Assembly (NCBI RefSeq): GCF_000368145.1
Contig: NZ_KB849284.1
Coordinates: 62,001-126,000 of the forward strand
From: Acinetobacter guillouiae CIP 63.46
GTDB lineage: Bacteria; Pseudomonadota; Gammaproteobacteria; Pseudomonadales; Moraxellaceae
Direction: 5' to 3'
Length of the DNA: 64,000 bases
Shown: piece by piece, positions 29,142 to 39,210 of the stretch
Position numbering within the stretch: the first letter of the stretch is position 1
Layout: each line of letters opens with the position of its first letter
Notes under the pieces: generated by a model
The model's database searches: none
What the model was told of the DNA's origin: nothing
Seen by the model: only the letters and a program-made list of their open reading frames with translations
Position numbers and translations under genes: made by a program

Positions 29142-30397
29142 ACTCGCCCTACACCCTGATAAGCAAAACCTTGTGCTTTGACGAAATCTGGATCTAACAT
29201 ATTACGACCATCGAGAATCAAAGGATGGGCCATTTTCTGTAAAAGTTGTGAATAATCAGGACTCCAATATTGCTTCCAAGCCGTCAATAAACACAATGCA
29301 TGTGCATTTTCTACTGCTTGGTATTGATCATGACATAAAATCAAATCAGCGCGTTCACCATAGAAATTGGCTACCCGCTCTAAAGCTTGTGGATCATGCA
29401 ACTGAACAATCGCGCCTTGTGCCCAAAGTGCTTCAAGCATGGCATGAATCGGTGAATTCTCAATACTCGAGGTATTTTCTTTAAAAGAAGCACCCCAAAT
29501 CGCCACAACTTTACCTGTTAACTGCCCTTGATAGTAATTCCACAGTTTTCTAAATAAAATTTCTTTTTGTTGTTCATTGATATTCCAAACCTGATCCAGC
29601 AATTGGCTTTTGATCCCTGAACCTGCCACTGTACCTGTTAAGGTTAAAATATCATGAGAGAAGTTTTCCCCACCAAAACCGACACCTGCAGATAAATATG
29701 ATGCGCCAATTCGACTATCAGATGCTAATCCCTGTTTAACATTATGGATATCAATATTTAATTTTTCAGCGACTTGCGCCATATCATTCATATAACTGAT
29801 GCGTGTTGCCAACATGCCAGAAATACTCAATTTGGTAAATTCAGCATCTAAAAATGGCATAAACAGATATTGATGTTTTAACTGAAAAAAAGGCCTTAAT
29901 AATTCTTTGATAATCTGTTGTGTCGCGGAGTTATCCACACCAACAATCACTTGCTTTAGATCGATAAAACTTTGAATCGCATTGCCTTCTTGAATGGTGT
30001 CTGGCAAATAAGCCCAATGATCAGCCACTAAAATTTGTTTTAGTTCTTCAGTACCTTGTAAACCGAATGTAGAACCATTGATCATCAGTCTTGGATGAAT
30101 AATAGGAGAACGTTTTAATTCTTCAGCCAAGTGTTTGGCTTGATCAAATTCAGAAGGATTAAAACTGAATAAAAAAACTTCACTTTGTAATTGAAGTTGT
30201 TTTAACCCGACCAATTGAATTGAATTGTTCTTAATCTGTTTTTGAATGAGTTGATTTAAATCTTCATCTTGGTAGTGTACTGAGGATTGATGATCAGCGC
30301 CTACTCGGGGACACCAATACACGTGGTGTCCATATTCAGCAAACAAGCCAGCGAGTACGCCAGCTTGGAGTGTTGTGCCAAATACACAAATATTCAT
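29138..30397 (-). CDS. ugd: UDP-glucose 6-dehydrogenase-like protein
   Basis: A 419-residue protein with the UDP-glucose/GDP-mannose dehydrogenase fold in the usual K-locus position between galU and gpi. The central domain ([21 protein letters not shown]) and C-terminal domain ([11 protein letters not shown]) align with Ugd. Two features are atypical. The N-terminal nucleotide loop reads [12 protein letters not shown] instead of GxGYVG. The active-site segment reads [10 protein letters not shown], where the family normally has GFGGSCFPKD, so the nucleophilic Cys and nearby Lys are missing near residue 245. From memory this variant may be general in Acinetobacter. Formation of UDP-glucuronate is therefore not assured. 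Confidence 0.85.
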   Translation of the reverse strand: MNICVFGTTLQAGVLAGLFAEYGHHVYWCPRVGADHQSSVHYQDEDLNQLIQKQIKNNSIQLVGLKQLQLQSEVFLFSFNPSEFDQAKHLAEELKRSPIIHPRLMINGSTFGLQGTEELKQILVADHWAYLPDTIQEGNAIQSFIDLKQVIVGVDNSATQQIIKELLRPFFQLKHQYLFMPFLDAEFTKLSISGMLATRISYMNDMAQVAEKLNIDIHNVKQGLASDSRIGASYLSAGVGFGGENFSHDILTLTGTVAGSGIKSQLLDQVWNINEQQKEILFRKLWNYYQGQLTGKVVAIWGASFKENTSSIENSPIHAMLEALWAQGAIVQLHDPQALERVANFYGERADLILCHDQYQAVENAHALCLLTAWKQYWSPDYSQLLQKMAHPLILDGRNMLDPDFVKAQGFAYQGVGRV

Positions 30398-30411
30398 ATC
30401 AGATCCAATTA

Positions 30412-31287
30412 TTATAAATTCAATTCTTTGATGAGCAATTTAAATTCTTCACCCAATTTAGGATGCTCCACAGCATAGTGTAATACTGCTTTTAAATAAC
30501 CAATTTTACTACCACAGTCGAAAGTCTGACCTTTCATACGATAAGCTTCGACTTTTTCCAATTTTTGTAATGCAGCAATGGCATCCGTCAATTGGATTTC
30601 ATTACCCGCACCTTTAGGTGTCTGTTCTAATAATTGCATAATTTTAGCAGGCAGTACATAACGACCCACTACAGATAAATTTGAAGGTGCACTACCGACT
30701 GCAGGCTTCTCTATAATACCTTTCATCACGATACTTTCACCCTCAACAGGTGAAGATGCAACATCCACAATACCATATTGATCCACAAGATGATCAGGAA
30801 CCGCCTCTACCATAATCTGCGAAGCTTTAGATGTATTAAAACGATGAATCATTCTCGCTAAATCATTTTCTGTACTTTTTTCTTTCACTAAAACATCTGG
30901 TAATAACACAGCAAAGTCATCATTTCCAATTACTGATTTCGCACATAAAACAGCATGCCCTAAACCCAATGGCTGAGGTTGACGGACACTCACCACACTG
31001 ACATGTTTTGGTAAAATTTCAGTAATTTCTTTAAGTAGATCAAATTTTTTCTTATTTTCTAAGGTTGTTTCCAGTTCAAAATTACGATCAAAATAATTTT
31101 CTATGGATGCTTTTGAAGAATGTGTCACTAAAATGATTTGTTCAATTCCAGCAGCTACAGCTTCTTTGACAACATACTCAATTGCAGGACGATCTACAAC
31201 AGTCACCATTTCTTTAGGGATTGATTTACTTGCAGGTAAGAAACGTGTCCCTAGTCCAGCAACAGGAAGAATGGCTTTTTTGATCAT
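30412..31287 (-). CDS. galU: UTP-glucose-1-phosphate uridylyltransferase
   Basis: This enzyme makes UDP-glucose from UTP and glucose 1-phosphate, the shared donor for GalE and Ugd products. The 291-residue nucleotidyltransferase has the N-terminal signature AGLGTRFLPASKSIPKEM, then VLLPDVLV and the sugar-binding EKPAVGSAPSNL. Its place between the initiating transferase and ugd is that of all typical Acinetobacter K loci. Confidence 0.97.
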   Translation of the reverse strand: MIKKAILPVAGLGTRFLPASKSIPKEMVTVVDRPAIEYVVKEAVAAGIEQIILVTHSSKASIENYFDRNFELETTLENKKKFDLLKEITEILPKHVSVVSVRQPQPLGLGHAVLCAKSVIGNDDFAVLLPDVLVKEKSTENDLARMIHRFNTSKASQIMVEAVPDHLVDQYGIVDVASSPVEGESIVMKGIIEKPAVGSAPSNLSVVGRYVLPAKIMQLLEQTPKGAGNEIQLTDAIAALQKLEKVEAYRMKGQTFDCGSKIGYLKAVLHYAVEHPKLGEEFKLLIKELNL

Positions 31288-31311
31288 GATTTTACAACTT
31301 CAACTCAATTT

Positions 31312-31932
31312 TTAAGATTTTACTTCATCATTTTTAGTTTGTGTATCATTCCCCTTAAATAGGGAAGGACCTACATGACCTGGAGCATTAACACCCTCTC
31401 GATTTGTCATTACAGAAACTGTCTTAAACATAATTTTAAAGTCTACAAATACATTATGATGGTCTACATACCAAACATCACATTTAAAACGTTCTTCATA
31501 ATCAAGTTCATTACGTCCACTAATTTGAGCTAATCCTGTCATACCTGGACGAACTTCTAAACGGCGTGCTTGTTCAGGTGAATAAAGTTCAACAAATTCT
31601 TTCAGCATTGGTCGTGGTCCAACCACACTCATATCACCTTTTAAAACATTAATCAGTTGAGGCATTTCATCCAAACTGGTTGAACGTAATTTTTGTCCAA
31701 AAGGTGTAATCCGTTGCTCATCAGGTAAGGGATTACCATTGGCATCTTTGGCATCCTTCATGGACCGGAACTTCATCATTTTAAAAAGCTTACCGTTTTT
31801 GCCTGGACGCTCTTGATAGAAAAAAATGGGAGAGCCTAAGTTCTTACGTACTTTATATGCCACAATTAAAAAAATTGGCGAAAGTAAAATAAGTGCTATT
31901 GAAGCAATAAAAATATCAATTAATCTTTTCAT
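31312..31932 (-). CDS. Initiating sugar-phosphate transferase (PglC/ItrA type)
   Basis: This monotopic membrane enzyme transfers a sugar 1-phosphate from its UDP form to undecaprenyl phosphate, starting the capsule repeat unit. The 206-residue protein has one N-terminal hydrophobic helix and the bacterial sugar transferase core: MKFRSMKDA, RSTSLDEMPQLINVLKGDMSVVGPRP and RPGMTGLAQISGRN. The size fits the ItrA group, which uses N-acetylated sugars such as GalNAc or GlcNAc, rather than the long glucose/galactose WcaJ type. It overlaps the glycosyltransferase gene upstream by 17 bases. Confidence 0.93.
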   Translation of the reverse strand: MKRLIDIFIASIALILLSPIFLIVAYKVRKNLGSPIFFYQERPGKNGKLFKMMKFRSMKDAKDANGNPLPDEQRITPFGQKLRSTSLDEMPQLINVLKGDMSVVGPRPMLKEFVELYSPEQARRLEVRPGMTGLAQISGRNELDYEERFKCDVWYVDHHNVFVDFKIMFKTVSVMTNREGVNAPGHVGPSLFKGNDTQTKNDEVKS

Positions 31933-33094
31933 TTAGATCTTTTAAACCCATGATCTCTATAAGTTTGGAATTCACTTTTTCAGCATCAAATTTTTCTTGA
32001 GCTATTTGATAACTCTTCAACCCCATTATATTCACTTGCTCAGGGTTCTCTATAAAGTAACACATTTTTTCTGCCAAAGCTTCTGGATTCCACTTAGGGA
32101 CAAGAAAACCATTCACACTATCCTCAACAGTTTCACGACAACCAGGAACATCTGTCGTAATCACAGGACGCCCTATTGCCATTGCTTCTTGCGTACTCCG
32201 TGGTACACCTTCACGATAATAAGATGGTAAAACAAAAACTGCACTATCTTGTATGCGTTTGGCAACATCGGTTACAAAACCTGGGTAATCAATCAATCCT
32301 GAAGCAATTAGTTCATCTAGTTGGTTTTTGGACAACCCAAATGGATTTTCTATATCTAAACCACCAATGATTGTAAATTTTATACCTTTATGCTTTTTTC
32401 TAACAATTTTAGCAGCTTCAACAAAATCAAAAATTCCTTTTTCAGCTATTAACCGAGCAATAAAAATAAATGAAATATTTGAAGATTCATCCCATTTTTT
32501 ATAAGGATAATCATTTAAATTAAGCCCAATCGGCCCTAGGATATTAATTGAGTTACTTTTATGTTTTATTTTATTTGTATATATCAAATCATGAGGGTCA
32601 TCACTATTTAAAAAAATAATTTTATCAATAAATGGAAAAACTATGCGATAAAGGGTGATTTGAAAAATTTTAATCAATTTAACTTTTAATGACTGGCCAT
32701 TTTGATGTTCAGTAAATGGGGTACCTAATCCTTCTATCATACCGATTATTTTTGGTGTCTTACATAATTTTGACGCTAAAGATCCATAAACGACTGGTTT
32801 GGTAAAGTATGAAAGTACTAAGTCTGGATTAATTTTTTCAATTTCTGATTTTAAGCTAAGTAATGCCTGTATATCAGAGAATGGATTCAGTCCTCCGCGA
32901 CTCATTTTATAAGTTACAGGTGTTGCTCCTAATATTGATATTTCCTCTAATTGTTTGTCGTTATACTCACAAGTAAAAGCAAAAACTTCATATCCATAAA
33001 GTACCATTTTTTTTATTAAGTCGGACCTAAACCCTGTAATACTATCGGCTGTAGTGCCAATTAAAATAATCTTATTCAAAAAAACCTCCATCAT
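31916..33094 (-). CDS. Glycosyltransferase family 4, likely second sugar
   Basis: A 392-residue GT-B cytoplasmic enzyme. The C-terminal donor-binding domain has FIARLIAEKGIFDFVEA and the family 4 EX7E motif in REGVPRSTQEAMAIGRPVI. It resembles the PglA/TuaC type that acts on a lipid-linked N-acetylated sugar, and its position beside the initiating transferase suggests that it adds the second residue. Both ends overlap neighbours (17 bases with the initiating transferase, one base with wzy). The first codons are uncertain: an ATG a few codons downstream is possible. Confidence 0.9.
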   Translation of the reverse strand: MMEVFLNKIILIGTTADSITGFRSDLIKKMVLYGYEVFAFTCEYNDKQLEEISILGATPVTYKMSRGGLNPFSDIQALLSLKSEIEKINPDLVLSYFTKPVVYGSLASKLCKTPKIIGMIEGLGTPFTEHQNGQSLKVKLIKIFQITLYRIVFPFIDKIIFLNSDDPHDLIYTNKIKHKSNSINILGPIGLNLNDYPYKKWDESSNISFIFIARLIAEKGIFDFVEAAKIVRKKHKGIKFTIIGGLDIENPFGLSKNQLDELIASGLIDYPGFVTDVAKRIQDSAVFVLPSYYREGVPRSTQEAMAIGRPVITTDVPGCRETVEDSVNGFLVPKWNPEALAEKMCYFIENPEQVNIMGLKSYQIAQEKFDAEKVNSKLIEIMGLKDLNEKIN

Positions 33095-34173
33095 TAAAAA
33101 GAATTTGATAAGAAATTAATAATATAATTTTGATATGGTATCCAGCCATAATCAGCCCAACTACCAAAGTTTAGCCATATAAAAAAAGTAAAAGAAAAAA
33201 ATATAAATAGATAAAGGTTTAGAAAATTTCTTTTTTTCAAACTTAATATTTCACAAACTTTGGCATAAATTAAAATATCAAAAAAAGATAAGTACAGATT
33301 AAATCGATCTGATAATGTCGAAAAAACAAACGCCAAGGCAAAACAATATACAACCAAAACGACCATATAATCCAATATATAAATATTGCCTTTATATTCA
33401 TTTTCAAAAAATTTTCTAAAATACAAATATAAACCAACTGGAACCAAATGAAAAAGAGCCCTAAAAACAGCTCCACTTGATGAAACATCATTTCCAGAAA
33501 CATAAATATTTGCATCATTTACTGATGCCAAATATAAAATATATGTAATAAAAAATAATGAAACTAAAGTATATGTTGCCAAAATCAATTTTCCAATTTT
33601 CCAATTTTTGAAGTAAAAAACTGGTAAAAAAACAATAAAAATAATTGCTGTTTTATGAAACAAGGTTGCCAGTAATAATAAAAATAAAAATTTATAAGTC
33701 TTATTATTAATTAAAAAATACAACCCCATAAGTAATAATGAAATACTTACTGATTGCCTAATGTAATTCATAGAAACTACAACTACTAAATAAGTATAAC
33801 TAACAAAAAGAGGAACCCAAAAATATTGAAATTTTTTAGAAAACTTATAAAAAGTATAAATAAAAATTGCAGCACACACACTATTTACAAAGATCATATC
33901 TTTAAAGTTAAAATAGTTCCCAACATAATTTACAAAAGCATAACCTGGATCATTATAAAATAAAGCCTCTTTCAGAGATAAACCTCCTATATGTTGATAC
34001 AATAATAAATAATCATCCCTATCAACACCGACTTCAAATCTAAAACCCACAAAAATATAAATAATAAGTATTGTTAAAAAGAATATTTTTTTTGACAATA
34101 CTTTATTATTACTCAAAATTGAAAATACTGATAAAAAAAACCAGAAAAACCAGAAAAACCAATAGATTAGCAT
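33094..34173 (-). CDS. wzy: Capsule repeat-unit polymerase Wzy (EpsG family)
   Basis: A 359-residue inner-membrane protein with about ten hydrophobic segments that joins repeat units in the periplasm. The EpsG family pattern is clear: VGFRFEVGVDRDDY near residue 42, YIRQSVSISLLLMGLYFL around residue 140, and FHKTAIIF around residue 172. The gene is very AT-rich, as usual for the serotype-specific core of such loci. It shares one base with the downstream glycosyltransferase and is three bases from the upstream one. Confidence 0.9.
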   Translation of the reverse strand: MLIYWFFWFFWFFLSVFSILSNNKVLSKKIFFLTILIIYIFVGFRFEVGVDRDDYLLLYQHIGGLSLKEALFYNDPGYAFVNYVGNYFNFKDMIFVNSVCAAIFIYTFYKFSKKFQYFWVPLFVSYTYLVVVVSMNYIRQSVSISLLLMGLYFLINNKTYKFLFLLLLATLFHKTAIIFIVFLPVFYFKNWKIGKLILATYTLVSLFFITYILYLASVNDANIYVSGNDVSSSGAVFRALFHLVPVGLYLYFRKFFENEYKGNIYILDYMVVLVVYCFALAFVFSTLSDRFNLYLSFFDILIYAKVCEILSLKKRNFLNLYLFIFFSFTFFIWLNFGSWADYGWIPYQNYIINFLSNSF

Positions 34174-34176
34174 AAC

Positions 34177-35064
34177 CTAAACGCCTTTATCAATCAAAAG
34201 ACCTTTGAGAAACTCTTCAAATTTACAGTTATTTAAAATATAATCCCAGCTATATGTATCCATATTTGGAATATTTGAAGTTTTTAAGTCCATTTCTATT
34301 TTATCATTTAGATTTTCAATCCAAACAGGTTCATATTCCAGATTAGAACAAAAGCATTCAATCCAATGATATTTATTAGTTATTAGTTTTAAACCTGATG
34401 CTAAATATTCCAAAGTTTTCGTACTTGTTTGTATATTAAAGGGATAAATATTAGGGGTATAGTTTAAACCATATTCAGCATTAGCATAAAGCCCAGGCAA
34501 AAATTCTCTACCAACTTTACCTGTCATTGTTATATTATTCTTATTAAAAATTTTCTGTATATCACCCTCAACTTCACCAACAACAATAACCTTATTCTTT
34601 TTTGAAAGTTTAATTAGAATATCAACCAGCCCTATCCTTCCATTTATTGAGCCTGAATAAATTATATCATAATCAACATTTTTTTTAGGAGTTTGAAATA
34701 AACTACTGTCTACCCCCATGTCTCTTTCGATAAAAGGAATATTATCATTAAAATTTAAACCATTCTTAACTTTCTCATTCAAAAAAATCCTTCCATCTGG
34801 CTTCAGATTCACCAACCTCTTTAGAGTATCTTTTATTTTGACATAAGGTGGTATAGATAAGCTTTGATATTCATGAACTTCTAAAGCTCCTATTTTTTTC
34901 TTTGTCCAAAGAGGCCTTAACCCCATAAAATAAATATTTATATCGTTATTTATATCTAAATCATAGTCTAATTGAACATGATGTCCTCTACCTATTAAGT
35001 ATTTTTGATATGCAAATGCTTCCGGTGTATATGCATTTCGTTTCAAAGTTATACCGATCTTCAT
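34177..35064 (-). CDS. Glycosyltransferase (GT-B), capsule-specific
   Basis: A 295-residue protein, short for a GT-B enzyme. The C-terminal half carries a donor-site pattern (DIIYSGSINGRIGLVDI, VVVGEVEG and STKTLEYLASGLKLI, the last including an E typical of the family 4 or 1 acidic pair). It probably adds one sugar of the repeat unit in the cytoplasm. The linkage is not predictable here. AT-rich composition marks it as part of the serotype-specific core. Confidence 0.75.
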   Translation of the reverse strand: MKIGITLKRNAYTPEAFAYQKYLIGRGHHVQLDYDLDINNDINIYFMGLRPLWTKKKIGALEVHEYQSLSIPPYVKIKDTLKRLVNLKPDGRIFLNEKVKNGLNFNDNIPFIERDMGVDSSLFQTPKKNVDYDIIYSGSINGRIGLVDILIKLSKKNKVIVVGEVEGDIQKIFNKNNITMTGKVGREFLPGLYANAEYGLNYTPNIYPFNIQTSTKTLEYLASGLKLITNKYHWIECFCSNLEYEPVWIENLNDKIEMDLKTSNIPNMDTYSWDYILNNCKFEEFLKGLLIDKGV

Positions 35065-35084
35065 TTTAACATACCTAATTCAAA

Positions 35085-36230
35085 CTACTCTTCGATCCAA
35101 ATACTTAGTAATTGTTTATAAATTACATCAGCATCATGATATTTCTTAATGTACGATACAGCATTAGTCGAAATTTTTTTCATTTCATTTGGATTTTTTA
35201 CAAGATATTCAAGCTTATTAAACAAATAATCTTCATTTGGTAATGCATTAATTAAATATTCAATATCATTCTCTTGTAAATACTCTCTAAGTTCTTCTGA
35301 ATACCCACTAAATACTACCTTTCCAGAGGCCATTCCTAAAAGACCATTGATCCCTTGATCCATACTAAAACATTGATCAATAAAAATATGTGCATTGGAG
35401 AATTTTTGTATATATTCAGAATATGGCAAACCGCTAACGATTTCATAATTAATTTTATCTGGGTACTTATTTTTTAATTTTTTAATAGCACGATCAAAAA
35501 TATCATTACCTTTTCGTAATTCTTTATTATGTTGCCAACCATGAAAAATATTAATTTTTTCCGAAAAAAAATCCACATCATTATTTTCATTCGGTTCAAT
35601 GATTAATGAGACCAGATCACTACATTTCTCTATACCCTGACTTTGATATGCATAATAGTAATCAAATAAACCAGGTATAATTTTTTTGACATTATCAAGT
35701 ACTAAATTATTTAACTTAATATAACCAATACCATAAACATACAACAATGCCCAACTATAGCGATAAAAATTTTTCAAAGTTAACCTATCAAACATAGAAT
35801 ATATAACTTTTTTCTCAAGGCAATTTTTTACCCAAACATAATCATCACCTAAAGCTGATAGATAGACTTTTTTATTCTGCTTAAATATTTTTCTTAAAAA
35901 GTAAATATTAGCAAATGAACCAAATTCACCTAAAGGATTGGTATTAATAATTTGCACAACATCAAAATCTTTTAACAATTCTATCTTTTTTTTATATTTT
36001 TTTATCGCTAAAATTCCTTTTATTCCAAATACATCTAAGAAAATATAAAAAATTTTTAAAATTATTGAACTTGTTTCTTTTTTTATATATTTAATATTAA
36101 AATCTGCGCCTGAAAAATTTTTATATGCATCACCATCATGAATCCAAACAACATCGTGGCCTTCTTGTTTTAATTTTTTACTTAAATGAGTGTAAGCACC
36201 GGAATACTCTCCAATCAATAAAATTTTCAT
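35085..36230 (-). CDS. Glycosyltransferase (GT-B), capsule-specific
   Basis: A 381-residue protein starting MKILLIGEYSGAYTHLSKKLKQEGHDV, the usual N-terminal Rossmann region of GT-B enzymes. The C-terminal part has FHGWQHNKELRKGNDIFD and HIFIDQCFSMDQGINGLLGMASGKVV, consistent with a donor-binding domain. It has no membrane segment. It is the third glycosyltransferase of the locus. Its start shares one base with the wzx stop. The sugar and linkage are unknown. Confidence 0.78.
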   Translation of the reverse strand: MKILLIGEYSGAYTHLSKKLKQEGHDVVWIHDGDAYKNFSGADFNIKYIKKETSSIILKIFYIFLDVFGIKGILAIKKYKKKIELLKDFDVVQIINTNPLGEFGSFANIYFLRKIFKQNKKVYLSALGDDYVWVKNCLEKKVIYSMFDRLTLKNFYRYSWALLYVYGIGYIKLNNLVLDNVKKIIPGLFDYYYAYQSQGIEKCSDLVSLIIEPNENNDVDFFSEKINIFHGWQHNKELRKGNDIFDRAIKKLKNKYPDKINYEIVSGLPYSEYIQKFSNAHIFIDQCFSMDQGINGLLGMASGKVVFSGYSEELREYLQENDIEYLINALPNEDYLFNKLEYLVKNPNEMKKISTNAVSYIKKYHDADVIYKQLLSIWIEE

Positions 36231-37483
36231 TATTTTTTATCACCTAAACTTTTAAAAACATAAACACTCATTACAATCCAATACATTCCGTAATTAAGTA
36301 AATGAGCAATTGATACACCTTCAAACCCATGTAGCTGAGTACATACATAAGTTAGTAAAATTGAGGTTATAGCAAAAATAATTTCAGTTGTTATAAATAG
36401 CTTGGTCATTGCTTTACTCAACATGAGATAAGCTAAAATCCAGCTCCCAATTTTTAAAGAATCACCAATTACTTGCCAAAAGAACAAATCTCGCATAGGT
36501 AAAAAAGCCTGCGTGAACAGCAACTTAATTATCCAATCTCTTAATAAATAAACAAAAAGACCACCAACCACAGCCAATGGAAATATAAATTTATAGCCAA
36601 GATAGACTTCTGATTTAATTTCCTGAACTTTTGAGAGTTCTGAAAGTCTCGGGAGGTAATATACACCTAGCGTGGTTGTTACAAGCATTAAATAAGCGGC
36701 ACTCAGGCGAACCATCGCTTCCCAATAACCGGCATATGTTAAGCCATATTCATATGTTAAGTAACTTCGTATGACCATTTGCGAAAGAGGAACACAAACC
36801 GCACTTACTAAAGCCATCAATGCAAACGCTGCAAATTTTTTTGCTATATCTTTGTCTATTTTACCAAATAAATATGAGAGCCTAAACCAGTTAGCCTTAT
36901 AACATAAAAATAAAGTCGCAAAAAAGACCAATGATTGGTAAATTGAAAGCGCAACTAATGCGCCATATAAATTGTATTTGATTGCTAATGCGCTTGTAAT
37001 CGCTAACGAAAACAAGCTCCCAACTATATTGGCTATAACCAACTTTAAAACTTCTTTTTTACCATTTAAAATTGCTAAAAAAAATGCATTAAATGTAAAA
37101 AATGTTAAAAATGTTGCAAACCATACAAAAACTGATTGATATATAGTTGTATGAAAAATATAAATAGAAAGTTGCTTTTGAAAGATTAAAATCAATATCG
37201 AAAACAACAAACTAAATATTAAAACTATACTTCCAGCAGTTCTCCAAATGGATTGCTGCTTATGCTCATCTTCATAGTATTCAGCTGTGTATTTAATAAC
37301 TGCGGTATTTATTGCATTTCCAGCAAATGTTGTCACCATTTGAATAAAATTTTGAAACTGCCCAATAGCAGCATAACCTGCTGGACCAACGTAAACAGCC
37401 AAAATTTTATTTAGCGCAAACATTGTTGCTGTTTTTATTAAAACAGCAATTCCGTTCAATATACTGGTTTTCAGTAAATTCAT
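36230..37483 (-). CDS. wzx: Repeat-unit flippase Wzx (WzxE-like)
   Basis: A 417-residue MATE/PST-type membrane protein with about twelve hydrophobic helices that moves the lipid-linked repeat unit across the inner membrane. The N terminus (VLIKTATMFALNKILAVYVGPAGYAAIGQFQNF) and the later YYLPRLSELS strongly resemble the enterobacterial common antigen flippase WzxE, whose substrate contains the 4-amino sugar Fuc4NAc. That fits a repeat unit with an amino-dideoxyhexose. It is coupled to the upstream fdtB by a two-base gap. Confidence 0.92.
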   Translation of the reverse strand: MNLLKTSILNGIAVLIKTATMFALNKILAVYVGPAGYAAIGQFQNFIQMVTTFAGNAINTAVIKYTAEYYEDEHKQQSIWRTAGSIVLIFSLLFSILILIFQKQLSIYIFHTTIYQSVFVWFATFLTFFTFNAFFLAILNGKKEVLKLVIANIVGSLFSLAITSALAIKYNLYGALVALSIYQSLVFFATLFLCYKANWFRLSYLFGKIDKDIAKKFAAFALMALVSAVCVPLSQMVIRSYLTYEYGLTYAGYWEAMVRLSAAYLMLVTTTLGVYYLPRLSELSKVQEIKSEVYLGYKFIFPLAVVGGLFVYLLRDWIIKLLFTQAFLPMRDLFFWQVIGDSLKIGSWILAYLMLSKAMTKLFITTEIIFAITSILLTYVCTQLHGFEGVSIAHLLNYGMYWIVMSVYVFKSLGDKK

Positions 37484-37485
37484 TG

Positions 37486-38601
37486 TTAAACTTTAAATGC
37501 ATTACAAAGCTGAATCACTTTTTTCGCTTCTTCTAAGCTCAATGTTGGTCCAATAGGTAAGCTTAGGACTTCTGCATGAATCTGTTCAGATATTGGATAA
37601 CTTAAATTATTCCATTCTTTGTAGGCCTGTTGCTTATGTGGTGGAATAGGATAATGAATTAGAGTTTGGACACCATTATCAGCTAGATATTTCTGTAAAG
37701 CTTCACGATACTCAACTTTAATCACAAACAAATGCCAAACGTGTTGTTGATATTCTTCAGCATTGATATCGCTTAATGGAAGCTTTATTAAAGAATTTCT
37801 GATTTCTGTTAAATATAAGTTAGCTATTTTACGTCTATGTTGTGTTTCTCTATCTAAAAACTTTAGTTTTATATCAAGCATGGCCGCTTGGATTTCATCA
37901 AGTCGACTATTTACCCCTGGCACCAAGTTCTTATATTTTTCATGAGACCCATAATTACGAAGAGCACACAACATTTGAGCAAGCTCTTTATCATTGGTTG
38001 TTATTACACCAGCATCACCAAGTGCACCTAGATTCTTACCAGGATAAAAACTAAAACCTGAGGCATCCCCCCAATTTCCTGCTCTTCTGCCATTTACTTC
38101 AGCGCCATGTGATTGAGCAGAATCTTCTAAAACTAATAAATTATACTTTTTTGCAATTTCCATGATTTGTGGCATAGAAGCTAATTGACCATATAAATGG
38201 ACAGGTAGAATCACTTTTGTTTTTGATGTAATTGCAACCTCAATTTTTGCAGGATCAATATTATAAGTAGCAATATCTGGTTCAACTAAAACAGGTGTCA
38301 AACTATTTGCTGTAATTGCCAAAATACTTGCGATGTACGTATTCGAGGGGACGATGACCTCATCACCATCCTTTAATTTCCCAAGCTCTTTCCAAGCCCG
38401 AAGTGTAAGAATTAATGCATCTAAACCATTCGCAACACCTATTGCGAACTTTACTTCACAATATTCAGCAAAGTTTCGCTCAAACTTCTCTAACTCACCA
38501 CCACCAATATACCAGCCTGAATCAATAACACGAGTACACGCCTCTATTAGTTCATCTCTATATTGTTTATTAATATTTTTTAAGTCTAAGAAAGGAATCA
38601 T
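37486..38601 (-). CDS. fdtB: PLP aminotransferase, dTDP-3-amino-3,6-dideoxyhexose forming
   Basis: A 371-residue DegT/DnrJ/EryC1/StrS aminotransferase. It is expected to aminate the 3-keto sugar made by FdtA, giving dTDP-Fuc3N or dTDP-Qui3N. The PLP-binding lysine lies in [16 protein letters not shown] near residue 185, preceded by [11 protein letters not shown]. The N-terminal pattern [11 protein letters not shown] and [13 protein letters not shown] fits the FdtB/QdtB group. FdtB and QdtB cannot be separated by eye, so the sugar configuration is open. Confidence 0.85.
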   Translation of the reverse strand: MIPFLDLKNINKQYRDELIEACTRVIDSGWYIGGGELEKFERNFAEYCEVKFAIGVANGLDALILTLRAWKELGKLKDGDEVIVPSNTYIASILAITANSLTPVLVEPDIATYNIDPAKIEVAITSKTKVILPVHLYGQLASMPQIMEIAKKYNLLVLEDSAQSHGAEVNGRRAGNWGDASGFSFYPGKNLGALGDAGVITTNDKELAQMLCALRNYGSHEKYKNLVPGVNSRLDEIQAAMLDIKLKFLDRETQHRRKIANLYLTEIRNSLIKLPLSDINAEEYQQHVWHLFVIKVEYREALQKYLADNGVQTLIHYPIPPHKQQAYKEWNNLSYPISEQIHAEVLSLPIGPTLSLEEAKKVIQLCNAFKV

Positions 38602-38622
38602 ATTATTTCCACTGAATTAATT

Positions 38623-39207
38623 TTAAATATAGCTTTTAATAACTTTAGCAGGATTACCAGCTATCAATGAACCATTTGGGTATTTCCCAGCCAATACTAC
38701 ACTTCCAGCAGCAACAATACTGTCATCTCCAATTTCTACACCCTTGAGGATTGTACAATTCCATCCAATCCACACATTGTTTCCTATTTTTATTTCCTGT
38801 TTTCCAACACTATCAAATGGAAAGCTTTCTCCTTTAACTTGCCTAGAACGTAACTTTGGATCTACTGGATGGAAATCAGTATCTGAGATAATTGTAGAAG
38901 ATGCTATTTGGCACTCTTCACCAATTACTACTTTTTTATACGAAACTATACAAACACCATTCAACATAGTATTGTTACCAATCTTAATAAGCCCATCATA
39001 ACCCGTTACAAATTTACAACGATACGTCAATGCCGTGTTAGTTTTTTTAAAATCTGAGTTAAGTACCACCTTGTTTCCTAAAAAAACCTTTCCATTTCTA
39101 GGTAACTTGAAATGCGGTAACTGACCCAATATTCTTACATCGTTTTCACAAAAAACATGGCTTTTATTGAGTTTTTTTAATAAAAAAATCTTAATAGAAT
39201 TTAGCAT
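38623..39207 (-). CDS. Left-handed beta-helix acetyltransferase
   Basis: A 194-residue hexapeptide-repeat acyltransferase of the WbbJ/maltose-acetyltransferase kind. Repeats run from IKIGNNTMLNGV through GNNVWIGWNCTILKGVEIGDDSIVAAGSVV, ending AGNPAKVI. The acetyl-CoA catalytic histidine is probably in SDTDFHPVD. Its position between fdtB and the HAD gene suggests that it N-acetylates the 3-amino sugar in the FdtC role, but it is shaped like a sugar O-acetyltransferase, so either role is possible. It is three bases downstream of the HAD gene. Confidence 0.82.
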   Translation of the reverse strand: MLNSIKIFLLKKLNKSHVFCENDVRILGQLPHFKLPRNGKVFLGNKVVLNSDFKKTNTALTYRCKFVTGYDGLIKIGNNTMLNGVCIVSYKKVVIGEECQIASSTIISDTDFHPVDPKLRSRQVKGESFPFDSVGKQEIKIGNNVWIGWNCTILKGVEIGDDSIVAAGSVVLAGKYPNGSLIAGNPAKVIKSYI

Positions 39208-39210
39208 CTT

